A DNA stretch of 64,000 bases from contig JASAND010019932.1 in assembly GCA_030248195.1 (NCBI GenBank), positions 1 to 64,000 on the forward strand, in the 5' to 3' direction. The DNA is from Trissonchulus latispiculum (taxonomy: Eukaryota; Nematoda; Enoplea; Enoplida; Ironidae). Position 1 is the stretch's first letter, and every line of letters starts with the position of its first letter. Position numbers and translations under genes: made by a program. This document shows, one piece after another, positions 20,992-32,701 of the stretch. The notes below the pieces were generated by a model. It had not been told where the DNA came from, ran no database searches, and worked only from the letters and a program-made list of their open reading frames with translations.

Positions 20992-21852
20992 GGAGTCAAC
21001 TGACCCCTGACCCCCAATATTTGGGGGGGGGCGTCCCCCCACCCGTACCATCTTTGGGCCTGACCTCTGAAGATTATAGGATTTTGAAGTTGAATTTTAA
21101 GAAGATACTGTCATTATGGCAGAAACTATGTTTTCATGACATTTCTATGTCCTCTATGAAACTTGCATGCTTTTTTGGTGGTTTTGAGACAACTTTTTTG
21201 AAAGACTTGATAATGGACAATTGGTTGGATTGTTTTTCTGATGGTTATTGCATTAGTTTGGGCTAAGTTGTTTGCGCAACTGGGAATGTTATCTCTGATG
21301 TAGTTATTATTTAAAGAGTTTTATTTCTACTTTATTTGTGGAATTTGTTACCACCTGTTTGTGCTTTTATGCTGTGACTGTTTTGTTTACAGTAAAATCG
21401 TCGTTGTGTTCTGTTTTAAGTAAGTATAAGAAAAAGGTGTTTTGTTTAAAAGGTGCTGCCACATCAGAACAGCTCAGCATTCACATGGTGAACAGTTATC
21501 GACAGAATGAGAAAATTGCGTTTTGAGCAAAAATTGAAGTTTTTGTGTCCAATTTTTTGAATCAATTGTAAGGAGCCCGGAGACGCGAGTGGTACCAAAA
21601 TAATGATTAATATGCGTAGATTAGTTTTGTTTCAGTAACCGATTTTAGCTTCAGTTTCAGTCAGGAATACGAAATAGTTTCAGTATCTTTCGTATCTTTC
21701 GTCAATTGTTCAGAATAAGAAAGAGTACTGTAGTTCTTGTTTTTCAGGTCCAAAAAGCCTCTTCCAAAATTTCACCAAAATTCTGTCGTTCAATAGAATT
21801 GCACCAAAGTAACTCCCTGTACTCTACTATATGTCCTCAACTTGTGTCTAGC
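20992..21852 (+). other. spen 3' UTR and downstream flank
   Basis: Right after the stop is a small palindrome, CCCCCAATATTTGGGGG (21009-21025). I see no AATAAA or ATTAAA through about 21560. A variant hexamer is noted at 21391. The remainder shows no recognisable gene. Confidence 0.6.
21391..21396 (+). promoter_or_regulatory. Candidate poly(A) signal AGTAAA
   Basis: AGTAAA, a known weaker variant of AATAAA, lies 400 nt after the stop and is followed by a GT/T-rich stretch (TCGTCGTTGTGTTCTGTTTT) of the kind seen downstream of cleavage sites. It was chosen because no canonical hexamer is present nearby. Confidence 0.3.
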
Positions 21853-23992
21853 CAGGGTTTTTTGCGTCCAGGTGTGCGACTGGACGCAAAGTTTCTTATC
21901 TGGACGCAATGAAATTTTAGCGGGACGCAAGCTAGACGCAACATTATTTCGTGAGAAAATTCACTTTTATAAGAGTAAAAACTTTCAATGTTTTCAGCAC
22001 CAATATTTCCGTATTTTCCAAAAATTTCTTCGGTTTCTGGGGGCTCCGCCCCTAGACCCCTGGCATTTACCACTTTGTCATGGAATGCCAAGGTGTAAGG
22101 TGATGTCTCAATGTTATTTGTTGAGTTATCCACCTGTATCCATATCAGATCTTTTTGAACTCATAAATTTCACATCAGTAAGTAGAACTTTACTAGGTGC
22201 ATAATTGTTTTATCTTCAGTCGTCAGAATTTCATTAGTCAGAAACTAGCTTTTCAAACTTTCATTAGTCAGAATTTCATTAGTCAGAATTTCGTTTGTCA
22301 GAATTTTGCAAAAAAGCACTGTTCTTCTTGGCGCAAAGTGTAACAAGATGGCTGATCTTGATGATAATTTTATAAAATGATTTCTAGTCTACACAAATAT
22401 GTGTCTTGGCTCTACCATCAGCAACGAGCAAAACTTTCTTTTCAAAAGAGTTCCCCAACAACTGTGTTGGTTCCGCGTAGACAGGAAATGAAGATAGACT
22501 GTTTCCTTAGAATTCTAAAAGAATCAGAATGGCCAAGACTACGTAATAACTATTGGATTATTTACTCTTGGTATGGCGCAAATCATCCATGTTCTTTTTG
22601 GGGCAGTGTTAAAAGCTACAAAAGAGTTGATTTTAGCTCTGCTCTTCTCTACTCTCCCCTACTTTATCGGGAAAGGCCCTAAGACTGTGCAGCAACGTGC
22701 AAAATTTTGAAGAAACTAGAAAAATAAAATTCTGACTTACGAAATTCTGACTAATGAAATTCTGACTTACGAAATTCTGACAAATGATAGTTCAACCTAT
22801 ATTATTTCAAAATTTAAATTCTGACTAATGAAATTCTAACTAACGAAATTCTGACTAATGAAATTCTGGCTAATACGATTCTGACTGATGAAAGTAGACG
22901 CATTCAACAGGTCAGGCAGGATCAAGATTAGAAGTAAAGTTGTTATTAATTAACAAAATTTGTAACTAGTAGAATATCCAATATTTTGGTCCTTCTAAAA
23001 ACGTTTTTCGCAATAAGGATACACAAATGACAATTTGAAACGATGCATGACTACCATTTTTAAAAATTTTCAACTACAAAAGGTCTGTCTACGAGGAATT
23101 CACGATGAGTTTAGCTTTAATTAATCGTCACCAACGTTAATGGTATTTGCTAATGCTTCACGACTTTGCTTTTGAATAATGCTGTACTACGCATACATAC
23201 ACGCTTCTTTGTTTATTGATACTGATTTGACTTTATTCAAAATTCTAGAATTTATAGATGCAATTTACACACAAATGCATTAGCGTCAGATGCTTTAACT
23301 AGATGTAAGAAATGCCAAATTAATCTTTCTAAACATTTGCATTACGGTTTCATTACGTAATTGCAAAAATTCTCCAACGTCTGGGGGGGCTTTGCCTCCC
23401 AGACCAGACCCCCCCCCTCGTGTATACTGGACGCATTTGCCATCATCTTTTTAGGGTTCAGTAGGCCTCAGAGTTTTCGAAGCAGAATTTATGTTTTTAT
23501 ATTTACCATCTTACTTCCTAATAATATTCATCAATATTTTATTAATTTTTACTACTTTAATTAGTTTATATATAACATTGAAACATCGGAACGGAATAAT
23601 GTGTGTCAATAATATCGAAAATTACTCACGATATGCGTTAGATATGCAACAGATGTCAAATTAATCTTTTTAAACATTTCCATTACGGATTATTCTGTAA
23701 TTGCAAAAAATTCTTCAACTTCTGGGGGGCTCCGCCCCCCAGACCTTCCGTCGTGTGTATTGAGCGCATCTATATTCGATAGGTATCTTGTAGTCGTGCA
23801 TTACTATTAAGCAGTATCAAATTTCTAAATAGTTTTTCATAGGATTAAATCATATTACACATAAAGCAATTTTTTGCACAAAAACGCTAAAACAATATAT
23901 AATTCTACCTGGACGCAAAATTTCTTAACGGGACGCAACTTAAATTTGGTGGGACGCAAAGTTAACGCAAATCCGAAAACCAAAAAACCCTG
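21853..23992. mobile_element. hAT-like non-autonomous element with CAGGGTTTTTTG ends (copy 1)
   Basis: It starts CAGGGTTTTTTGCGTCC and ends CCAAAAAACCCTG, with GGACGCAA words clustered inside both ends. Two or three GGGGGCTCCGCCCC-type G/C palindromes lie inside (about 22040, 23385, 23720). The 8-bp flanks (TGTCTAGC and GTATAAAG) do not match, but the second copy at 55208-58531 has a perfect 8-bp duplication. An inserted element at about 22209-22898 accounts for ~690 bp, leaving ~1450 bp, the same core size as copy 2. No transposase. Confidence 0.8.
22209..22898. mobile_element. Element with inverted arrays of a GAATTTCATTAGTCA 15-mer, nested in the hAT-like copy
   Basis: The left end carries several copies of GAATTTCATTAGTCA and the right end many copies of its reverse complement. 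The interior (~22310-22720) is non-repeated. It contains a 101-codon open frame (22377-22682) without recognisable similarity, and chance is the default explanation. A lone right end of the same family is at 53790-53944, ending with the same GATTCTGACTGATGAAAGTA. Confidence 0.7.
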
Positions 23993-24697
23993 GTATAAAG
24001 TTGTAGCGCTACTTGTCGAGGTCACCTTTGAAGGGCTCTACAGAACGATGGAAGCAATACTACGCAAAACGCACTTGTCTTGTTTTGCGGACCCATTGGT
24101 AGTACAAAATATGTAAAAATGAGCAAAATCGGAGATGATCGAATAATCAGTCGAGTCGAAAGGCGACACCCTCCTTAAGGGCTACATGGGTCAAAAATTC
24201 GACCCTCTCTGATTTCGCTCAAATTGTGCCCTTTGATACTTCTAAGGTTCCTACACAAACCATTGAAATTTGAGGCTATTTCATCCAGGAACAAAAAAGT
24301 TACAGTCATTCAAAGTTTCCAATTTTTATTGAAAATGGTCCAAAATTGAAACTTTAGATTTTTCGCTTCTGGCAACGATAACCTACCCAAATCAAAACCG
24401 TTCGAAACTTTCTATAGCTCATTTTGTAGCTAATACAATATCTAAAACTTGTCGAAGAGGTTTTTTCAAATTTCGGTTTCTAACTGTTGTAGTAATCGTT
24501 TCTGCGAAGCAGTCCCAAAATTAGTCAAAACGTGATAGTTTCGAATTTTTTCGAAATTTACAACTATGCACAATATCTACATCAATCGATAGCTTTTCCA
24601 ATTCTAAACAACTCTTCTCTTTGGCGCAAACATCCATTTTGTAGCAGTTTCAAGTTATCGGTCGAAAACCGGGCCTCCCGCACGGTTTTGATTTGAG

Positions 24698-25322
24698 TAA
24701 AGCCCGCTTCACGATGGAAGTGCTTTGTGCTTTGTCTCCTGTGCTTTGTGCTTTCGTGTCTTGTGCTTTGTGCTTTGTTTGTGCCCAGGAGGAGACAGAA
24801 AACAAATGATTCATGATGAGAAAGCACAATATCAAAAGCACAGGTCACGGAAGCAAGTTTGGAGTGAATTCAAAAGTTTGATGTTTTAAAAACGTTAACC
24901 GGATGGATTAATTGACGTTTTAAATAATTTAATCTAATTTAATAATAATAACGATCATTAATAATAATTAAAAATACTTATTACAAATTAACCTAATTCA
25001 GTAAACTTTTTGCATGGAATCTTTATTTATTTACGATAGCTAACTTATAATAATTATTGAATACTTATGCTCTCATAAATTAAATTTTTAATTTTTATCC
25101 TGTCCAAATGAGTTTTAGTTCAACATTGGGAAAAACTGTAGCGATCATGTGACGTTCAGTTTCAGTTTTCGACCAATCCGCATAGAACAAGGCCTGTTGT
25201 GATTGGAAAGCACTGAAAGCACAACTCAAAATGTTTGGCATTGTCAAACATTTCCAAAGCACCCAAAAGCGCAAAAGCACAAAGCACAAAGCACAAACCA
25301 CACCATCGTAAACCGGGCTTAA
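24698..25322. mobile_element. Harbinger-like MITE with GTGCTTT arrays, TAA target duplication
   Basis: The element 24701-25319 is flanked by TAA on both sides. The termini AGCCCGCTTCACGATGG and CCATCGTAAACCGGGCT are inverted repeats with a few mismatches. Just inside each end is a cluster of TGCTTTG / CAAAGCA words. A 3-bp TWA duplication is the hallmark of PIF/Harbinger. The interior is AT-rich without coding frames of note. Confidence 0.7.
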
Positions 25323-26097
25323 GGTGCTGGTTTCCTTTCGGGTATTTTTGACTCATACAATTTTAATCCTTTACGTAAATACCTATAGGTAACTTACCAA
25401 ATAACCTATTTCCGTTCTCTTTAACATTCTCGGACCAGTCCCGGATTTTTAGGCCGAAAGATAAGAAACTTTTGGTTTTTGGCCTTAGGCTTCCAGTAAG
25501 TAGACCAGACACGGGATTGGTTGTTATGGCTGGAAAGAGGACACAAAAACGGACATTTTTGCTTTTACAACCTTTGAGCTATCGCCAATGGTTAAGTCGG
25601 TATAAGCGAAAACCTGTTTTTCGGGTCAAAAAATGGCCATTTTCAAGGAAATCAGTTTTTTCAAAATTACTGCCAAACCTTACGAACAATTTTGGTCCAA
25701 TTATACTCAATCGATACACCGGACTGTATTGCTTTCAGCTAGAGATTTGGCCGAAAAACCATTTTGGCAAAACTGCGGTTGTTTTCTTTTAAACATCGAT
25801 TTTTCAAAAACTACTCGACAGATTCCGGAGATTTTGGCCAGAATGGAAATTCGTATTACTGCAGAGGGACGTTTTTCTTGGTTTTGGCTAAAACGTTCCC
25901 AGTTTCCAGAAAATTTAGTGCATAGTTTAAAAACTTAGTGTCTCCGAACATTTTGCGAATTTTCTCAACCGTTAAGTGACACTGAGCGAAACCCGAAAAA
26001 ACGTCCCTAGGCCGATATGTCCTCTGTATGATTGCGCAAAAAGAGATTTTTTCTGGTTCCGCATTTTTGAAAAATCGATGTTCGAAAATTTTTGGGC
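25320..26097. repeat. Diverged repeat shared with 40310-41400
   Basis: It starts AAGGTGCTGGTTTCCTTTCG and contains ACAGAGGAAACC-like and CGAAAAACCATTTTGGC words. These reappear at 40310-40600 in the same orientation and near 41340-41400 in the opposite one. Several short open frames lie here but none is shared or recognisable. Confidence 0.55.
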
Positions 26098-26905
26098 TTC
26101 TGTGCCTCTCGTGGGGACCCAACAAAATTTAATCCTTAATGACTTTTCTTCCAGCGTTAAGTGGCTCCCTGCTGAGTTGAGTTGGACTCACTTAACAATA
26201 CAAAAGGTCAATTCAAGGTGAAATTTAACTCTGACTATTTAGGTCCCCACACTAGCACAAATGTACCGTAATCTAAAGGTGAACTTAATGCTATGTGGTG
26301 AAGAATATCATTATTTAGAGTTAAGAAGCCATCTTTACATCGAAATAGAGCTTACCATTTTCCGTTTTTGATGAATACAATGAAATGAAACTAATTTGGA
26401 TTTCCAAAAAATTAACTGATTTTTGAAGAAGTGCAATTTCTCAGATTTTTTGCAGACTGAAGTAAACTTTTTCGGGAGACATTGATTATATCATTCGATA
26501 CCTCTATCAAATACCAAGGTACCCTTTTTAGTTGTGATAAAACCGCTCTTGTATATAAATGATTTTTCTTGAATAAAGTTTTTAAAAGTGTTTTAAGATA
26601 AAGTTATGAAAGTTAAAGTTTTCACGTAGGCAAGCCGTGTTTCCTGCACCTACAAAAACTTTAGCAGTCAATAGGAAACTTATCAAGAATTATTCTTCAC
26701 TACATAGCATTAAATGCATATTCAGATTACGGTAACATTTGTGCTAGTGTGGGGACCTAAATAGTCAGAGTTCAATCTGACCTTGAATTGACCTTTTCTA
26801 TTGTTAAGTGGGTCCAACTCAACTCAGCAGGGAGCCACTTAACGCTGGAAGAAAAGTCATTAAGGATTAAATTTTGTTGGGTCCCCACGAGAGGCACAGA
26901 AGCCA
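26098..26905. mobile_element. Nested foldback element with ~200-bp arms
   Basis: The left end reads TTCTGTGCCTCTCGTGGGG and the right end CCCCACGAGAGGCACAGAA. Inner matches include GTTGAGTTGGACTCACTTAA against TTAAGTGGGTCCAACTCAAC, and GGTCCCCACACTAGCACAAA against its complement. A ~390-bp unique centre separates the arms. It sits inside the larger TTAA-flanked element. Confidence 0.75.
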
Positions 26906-27323
26906 ATTTTTGGTCTATATTTAGCCGTTATATCAGAAAATGTTTGCTAATCTTTTGCAAATTTTGCTAGTTTCATAAGCTCATGTGAATGTCCTCATTA
27001 TAATCTTTAAAACGATGTAAAAGCTCTTTCCAACTACAAAAATTGCGAAAGTTATATCGTTTTATAAAATCACCACAAAAGCACCGCACAAAAGGAAACC
27101 ACCACCTTAAGTTATCGTTGCCAGAAGTGAAGAATCTAAAGTTCCGATTTTGGACCATTTTCAATAGAAATAGGAAATTTTGAATGCCTGTAACTTTTTT
27201 GTTCCTGGCCGAAATCGCCTCAAATTTCAATGGTTCGTGTAAGACCCTAAGGAGTATATAAATTGGCACAATTTGAGCGAAATCGGGGAGATTCGAATTT
27301 TTGACCCAAGTAGCCCCCCTTAA

Positions 27324-27660
27324 GTGATAGAAAGGCCTTTATTTCGTTTTAATTTTAATTAATTTTAATTTTTAATTAATTAATTTCGTTAATTTCATTG
27401 AATTAAATTGAAATTAAAATATTCAGTTTGAAAATTGAAATTTCATTTAATTGAAATTCTCTAAATTTTCCACGTTAACCTGAATTTTGTAAGCTTTCCT
27501 TGCATACTTCCCTAGGAAAGATTTCACCATTGAGCTGTGGTTGAGCTCTGAGACTAAAATTTCCAGAATTTCAATTATGTTTTTAATTTTTAATTTTTTA
27601 CTTAGAAATATGATAACAGAAACCTAATAAGGTTAGAAGTTCGCACTGATTTAATTAAAC
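27324..27660. other. AT-rich spacer
   Basis: AATTTTAATT-type low-complexity sequence between two TTAA-flanked elements. No gene signal. Confidence 0.7.
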
Positions 27661-28388
27661 TTAAGGGGGGGGGGTCCAAATTTTGGTAATTTTTCCGACT
27701 TTCTCTGATCTCGCTGATTTTTACATATTTTATGGTCCAAACGGTATATTTTAATGAGTTTGTAAATTAAAGTTTTAAGTCCTACGGTTGTTGCGAAATT
27801 TCACCTCAAAGTTGAGGTCTCATGTGTTAAACATAGGAAACTTAAAAAGTTTCACTTTTTTGGAGTTGTGTCAAAAAATCTCGAAACTGGGCATTGCTAA
27901 CCAGCCTTGTCTGGTATCATTAGAAAGGCCTGGATAAGGTCTGTGATTTGTTGGAATTAGAATTTTGATTTAGGCTTTTAAAGTTGTTTAATCAATTTTT
28001 GAATATTTAAAATTTGATCCGCTTTTAGAATGGCTTCAAATTTTAAACGTTCAAAAACTAATAAAAAAATTTTAGAAGCCTAAATCAAAATTCTAATTCC
28101 AACAAATCACAGACCTCATCTAGGCCTTTTTAATGATACCAGTCTTGGCTGGTTGGCATTGCCCAGTTTCGAGATTTTTTGACACAACTCCAAAAAAGCG
28201 AAACTTTTTAAGTTTCCTATGTTTAACACATGAGACCTCAACTTTGAGGTGAAATTACGCAACAACCGTACGACTTACAACTCTAATTTAAAAACTCATT
28301 AAAATATACCGTTTGGACCATAAAATATGTAGAAATCAGCGAGATCGGAGAAAGTCGAAAAAATGATCAAAATTTGGACCCCCCTTAA
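27661..28388. mobile_element. Near-perfect 728-bp hairpin flanked by TTAA
   Basis: TTAAGGGGGG at the left and CCCCCCTTAA at the right frame two ~340-bp arms that are almost identical in inverted orientation. Examples: TATTTTATGGTCCAAACGG against CCGTTTGGACCATAAAATA, and GAGGTCTCATGTGTTAAAC against its complement. The loop at about 28010-28040 is only tens of bases. High arm identity suggests a recent origin or gene conversion. Same terminal class as 24175-27323. Confidence 0.8.
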
Positions 28389-28523
28389 GTTCTTTAGCCT
28401 TTATCGAATGCATTGATTGCTACCTATGATTGATTGTATATCTATTAAATAAACAAAAAATAAATTTTGATTTGAGTACCTTTTCCTGCTTAACGGTTTA
28501 GGCTCGGAGATAAAAGTTACCAT

Positions 28524-29133
28524 GCTTTAATGGGTCTCTTGCGCAATTCCCCCCCAGCCCTAACTTTTGATTTTTTGACCAATAACTTTGAAATTTCCTA
28601 TGGGTGCTCACTGGAGGCTGATGAATTCAAAATTTTTTTAAAATTTTAAAAAATTTTAAATTTTTGTTTGGTAAGGGGGGAGGGACCAAGGTGAACCGAA
28701 AAATTTTTTGAAAAACATTTTGCTGAAAAGTTGCATCCAGGGGTTTTCGGGGGCGCTGAGCATGAATCTGAAATTCGTTTTTCGATTCAGCTTTTCGTTA
28801 GCTCAGCATAAGCGTTAAGCTTACATCTTCAGCTTAGACTGAGCTAACGAAAACCTGAATCGAAAAACGGATTTCAGATTCATGCTCAGCGCCCCCGAAA
28901 ACCCCGGTATGCAAGTTTTTAGCAAAATTTTTTCAAAAAGGTTTTGTTCCCCTTGGTCCCCCCTTACCAAACAAAAATTTAGAATTTTTTAAAATTTTTT
29001 AAAATTTTTAAAATTTTTAAAATTTTTGAATTCTTCAGCCTCCAGTATGCAATGCACCCTTAGGAAGTTTCAAAGTTATTGGTCAAAAAATCAAAAGTTA
29101 GGGCTGGGGGGGAATTGCGCAAACCCGCTTTAA
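28524..29133. mobile_element. Foldback element with 7-bp target duplication GCTTTAA
   Basis: The element 28531-29126 lies between GCTTTAA at 28524-28530 and 29127-29133. The ends are TGGGTCTCTTGCGCAATTCC and GGAATTGCGCAAACCC. Inner arms include an A/T homopolymer block, a TTGGTAAGGGGGGAGGGACC block and AATCGAAAAACGGATTTCAG, meeting at a small hairpin near 28820. Fragments of the inner arm recur at 34448-34733 and 48469-48622. Confidence 0.75.
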
Positions 29134-30191
29134 TTTGTGCATATCTTTACTTCTATATAAAATCAGAAAATATTAGAAACCTAAGAAAATTAGAGTTGAT
29201 ATTTTTTAAGAATTTTCCTTAATTAAGATATATAAAATGTGAAAAAAGCAGTTGAATAAAACAATGATTTTACAAAGAGTACAAAATATCTGATTTGTCA
29301 AGAAATTTTATTCAATATATATTTCGATGTAATTTTGTATCTCAGACAAACTGAAATTATTATAACGAATAATTATTTTGGCGTATCATACTAATCGTAT
29401 TCCAACTTCAATGTATAATTAGTTGCTTCGATTATGAGCCAGACTCAATTTATTAACTGAAATCTGCATTATTTCTTGCATTGGTGCAGATTTTCCCCAA
29501 TTTGCATTCACACCGGTGCAATTTTTCCGGGGGGAAAATCCGCACCGGTGTAGTTTTTCCGGGGGGAAATTTTACACCGGGGGAAAATCTGCACCGTGAC
29601 AGCGACAATTGAAACCGCCTGTTCAAGTCATTGTAGTCAGTTTGGAAACCAGTTACCATGCAATTTTGATTGTATTAAACCAGACAGCATAACTTGTTAA
29701 ACTATTAATGGAAATCCTTTCCTTCTGGCATTGTAGGAAGTTTGGTACCTACGTGTTACGCTTTTGGTCTTCTGTACTGGCACATAATCTTGTTGTCTAT
29801 TAGAACTTAGTCCTTCCAATTAGTGCATTGTTTTTAAAATAATCTCTGAAATAAGCCCTGCCCTGCAAGAAGGAAGTTTTGGCCGCTGGCTACCAACGTC
29901 CTGCCCTGCCGAGGTTAGATGGAAATTATATGCTGAGGTTAATTTCAAATTTCAAATGTCATTAAAAATTACCGGTTAAATTTAAATTTTATCTTAAGTT
30001 GTTGCACCAGTGACACTACCTAACTTGGACAGGGCTCACTCACTGTCCGGGCACATAACGTGACCGGTAAAGTGATGCTTTTCGCAGACCGCAGTCAAGA
30101 GACGGAGAAGCGAAGATCAAGGAGAGAAACAAGATCCCAAGCAGAGCTACCATACGATTATTGGCACAAAAGCACCGCAGTCGCAGCCAGG
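29134..30191. other. Noncoding stretch with a palindrome cluster
   Basis: Apart from the CACCGGTG palindromes at 29505-29600, I see nothing recognisable in it. Confidence 0.6.
29505..29600. repeat. Alternating short palindromes (CACCGGTG and TTTTTCCGGGGGGAAA)
   Basis: CACCGGTG and TTTCCGGGGGGAAA-type palindromes alternate with a ~32-bp period for two and a half units. The stretch could extrude as several small hairpins. Its family is unknown. Confidence 0.7.
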
Positions 30192-30869
30192 GTAGTATCA
30201 AGAGTACATAATAAAGAGTATGAAACTCTTACACTAGCATGTACAAATCATGCTAGGTATGCTCGGTTCATTAACTCGGGACCCCCCCCCCCGTAACTTC
30301 CGGGGGGAGGTCCCACTTTGCACTAAATACACGCTTTCATATAAGCGTGTGTCTGCTCGCTGATTGGCCCACTAACCTAAGGCTTACTGTAAGTAATTTA
30401 TTAGTTATTTTAATTAATTAATTATAGCTTTAATTAGTTTAGTACAATCAAAAAACTAATTCGACAACGTTGTAGCATTTTTTCTGCTCTTTCCAATGAT
30501 ATAAAAATTGTTGCACAATACAAAAATTTGCAGGAATGTAGTGTGCAGCAATTTTTATATCATTGGAAAGAGCAGAAAAAATGCTACAAAGTTGTCGAAT
30601 TAGTTTTTTGATTGTACTAAACTAATTAAAGTTATAATTAATTAATTAAAATAACTAATAAATTACTTACAGTAAGCCTTAGGTTAGTGGGCCAATCAGC
30701 GAGCAGACACACGCTTATATGAAAGCGTGTATTTAGTGCAAAGTGGACCCCCCCCCCGGAAGTTACGGGGGGGGGGGGTCCCGAGTTAATGAACCGAGCA
30801 TACCTAGCATGATTTGTACATGCTAGTGTAAGAGTTTCATACTCTTATATTATGTACTCTTGGTAGTAC
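30192..30869. mobile_element. CAAGAGT-family foldback element (30199-30862)
   Basis: A full-length palindrome of 664 bp starting CAAGAGTACATAATAAAGAG and ending TATATTATGTACTCTTG. The flanks GTAGTAT and GTAGTAC match at 6 of 7 positions, consistent with a 7-bp target duplication. Each arm has CTAGCATGTACAAATCATGC, GGTATGCTCGGTTCATTAAC, a C8-G10 run next to CCGTAACTTCC, and GGCCCACTAACCTAAGGC. The loop is near 30520. No coding capacity. 46904-47564 is a sibling. Confidence 0.85.
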
Positions 30870-32524
30870 CTATAGTAGTCTGTCAACTGTCTGAGAAAAT
30901 AAATTTTGCCAGTAAGTTTTGCGACATAAAAGACTTCCGAGTCTATGATTACATCGGTTGGCTGTCACCTAAAGAAGAAACATGATGAGGAAAGCTTTTA
31001 CAGGAAAATAAAAGAACATTGGAAAACAGCGTGGGATTCAGTTTATTTTCTTCCGCGGATAAACAGTACTTTAATTTCAGATTATAATCAACCTACGTCA
31101 CCTACGGTTCCTCTAAGTTCTAACCTAATATTTTAGAGTGAGGGGGGGGAGAGGGCTACGCCTTGACAATGTTTTTCGCGAACTTTCTTGGCACTCCCCC
31201 CTTTTATCCTCATAAAATTAGTCTTAATCCTATGAATGGACCAAAAGTTGTACTTTACCTGAAAGTTGGATTTAGAGAGGTCTGGAAAAATAGGGTTGTT
31301 TATCAGGTTGGTAACTTCCAACCTTTGTGCCAGTTCAAAGTTTCCTACCGAAATAGAACTGTACGTTAGTAATTACTAACTCAATTTAATCACGTGTAGG
31401 GGTAGTCCTACCAGAACCGGTCCCCTTCCCCCCTTTGGGGGGGCAACAACAAATTAGATTGCAGCAAAATAGGGGGTATTCTTCTGTCATATCACTGGTT
31501 AGGGATTTAGGGATTCTTCTATCATTTCACGGATTCCAAATAGGGGGCCTCTACAATCGGAATAGTTATTGGCTATATTCCGTTCCTAACTGGGAGGGGG
31601 GAGCATGTTCCATGATTTTACTCGATGGCAAATAAATTCTGGGCTGGTTTCTTTCTTTTTTTCCCTTTAGGTCATATGTCTGGAAGTCGTGTGGTCAAAT
31701 TTCCGTTAACTAATAAACTTCTTACCTAGGATAGATTTCTTACATAAGAACCCTGTCGATATGAAGTTTGCATAACTTTCAGTTTTAATTAATAACTAAT
31801 TAATTTTGCGCCAAGTTTAAGTAGTGGTAATATTGCTGAAATCTAATGAATGTATATATTTTGTCCTTGTCGCTTACTCCCTGTGGCCGTATTAGCTGCA
31901 TGCTGACACTTGACAGTGCTACGAAGAAGGTAAGAAGTATTACTATAACACTTGGGTTATGTAACATCGGAAACTTTCAACTTTGGCAATCATTTTAATT
32001 GCCAAATTTATTTTTATTCTAAAGATGAATGATTGGTCTGTTGCTGGCCACGGATGCAGTAAAATTTTGGGTCGCGACGTTTCGCCCATTTTTTCTTATA
32101 GACTTTCAGACTGGTAGCCCTTAAAAGGACAGCTGGGATAAGACGTGGTCCGATATTTGATCCGTGACCGTACGCTCCTCCCCTGTCTATTACTATCAGT
32201 TACGCTATCAGGAACCCGACACACGTGCAGGAAAAGGTTATCCACGCATAGAAATGAAACGACGCCACACTTGTTCAAATCTTTTTATGTAGTTTGGCTC
32301 TTGAAAGAATTCAAATTCATCAATTCAATAGTCAGTGTTAGATGTGGAATTGTTGTTTTCACGTTTCTTTAACTTTTTCCAACTCCAATGGATCCTAAAG
32401 TTGTTGGAAAACGTTGACGTTACCTCATAAATAATAGCAAGCTCTGGTCAAAGTTGGCTTGTATTTCCCTGTTTACGTACAATTATTAAGTACTGTCATA
32501 CAATCATGCTATGCTTACAAATGG
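30870..32524. other. Noncoding stretch, nothing recognised
   Basis: A few open frames of 60-70 codons and G-runs near 31145 and 31435. No repeat family or gene identified by eye. Confidence 0.5.
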
Positions 32525-32701
32525 CAAGAGTGCATAATGGTAAGAGTGTGACACTCTTACACTAGCATGACCAAATCATGCTAGGTATGCTCGGTGCGTT
32601 AACTCGGGCCCGGGGGTCCCGAGTTAACGCACCGAGCATACCTAGCATGATTTGGTCATGCTAGTGTAAGAGTGTCACACTCTTACTATTATACACTCTT
32701 G
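32525..32701. mobile_element. Short CAAGAGT-family hairpin (177 bp)
   Basis: A near-perfect palindrome: CAAGAGTGCATAATGGTAAG against CTTACTATTATACACTCTTG, with a centre at CTCGGGCCCGGGGGTCCCGAG. It carries the same TAGCATGA..CAAATCATGC and GGTATGCTCGG blocks as the 664-bp members and looks like an internal-deletion derivative. Flanks CAAATGG and TTAATGG agree at only 5 of 7 bases. Confidence 0.85.

Larger units (their letters stand above)
24175..27323. mobile_element. TTAA-flanked composite foldback element, 3.1 kb
   Basis: TTAA at 24175-24178 and 27320-27323 brackets long inverted arms. The left arm has GGTCAAAAATTCGACC, ATTGAAATTTGAGGC and TTCGCTTCTGGCAACGATAA. The right arm has their reverse complements ending GACCCAAGTAGCCCCCCTTAA. 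Arms are ~300 bp and diverged. The interior holds a nested Harbinger-like element (24701-25319), a block shared with 40310-41400, and a nested foldback (26098-26905). TTAA targets are typical of piggyBac and Kolobok elements. No transposase was seen, so the assignment is tentative. Confidence 0.65.
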
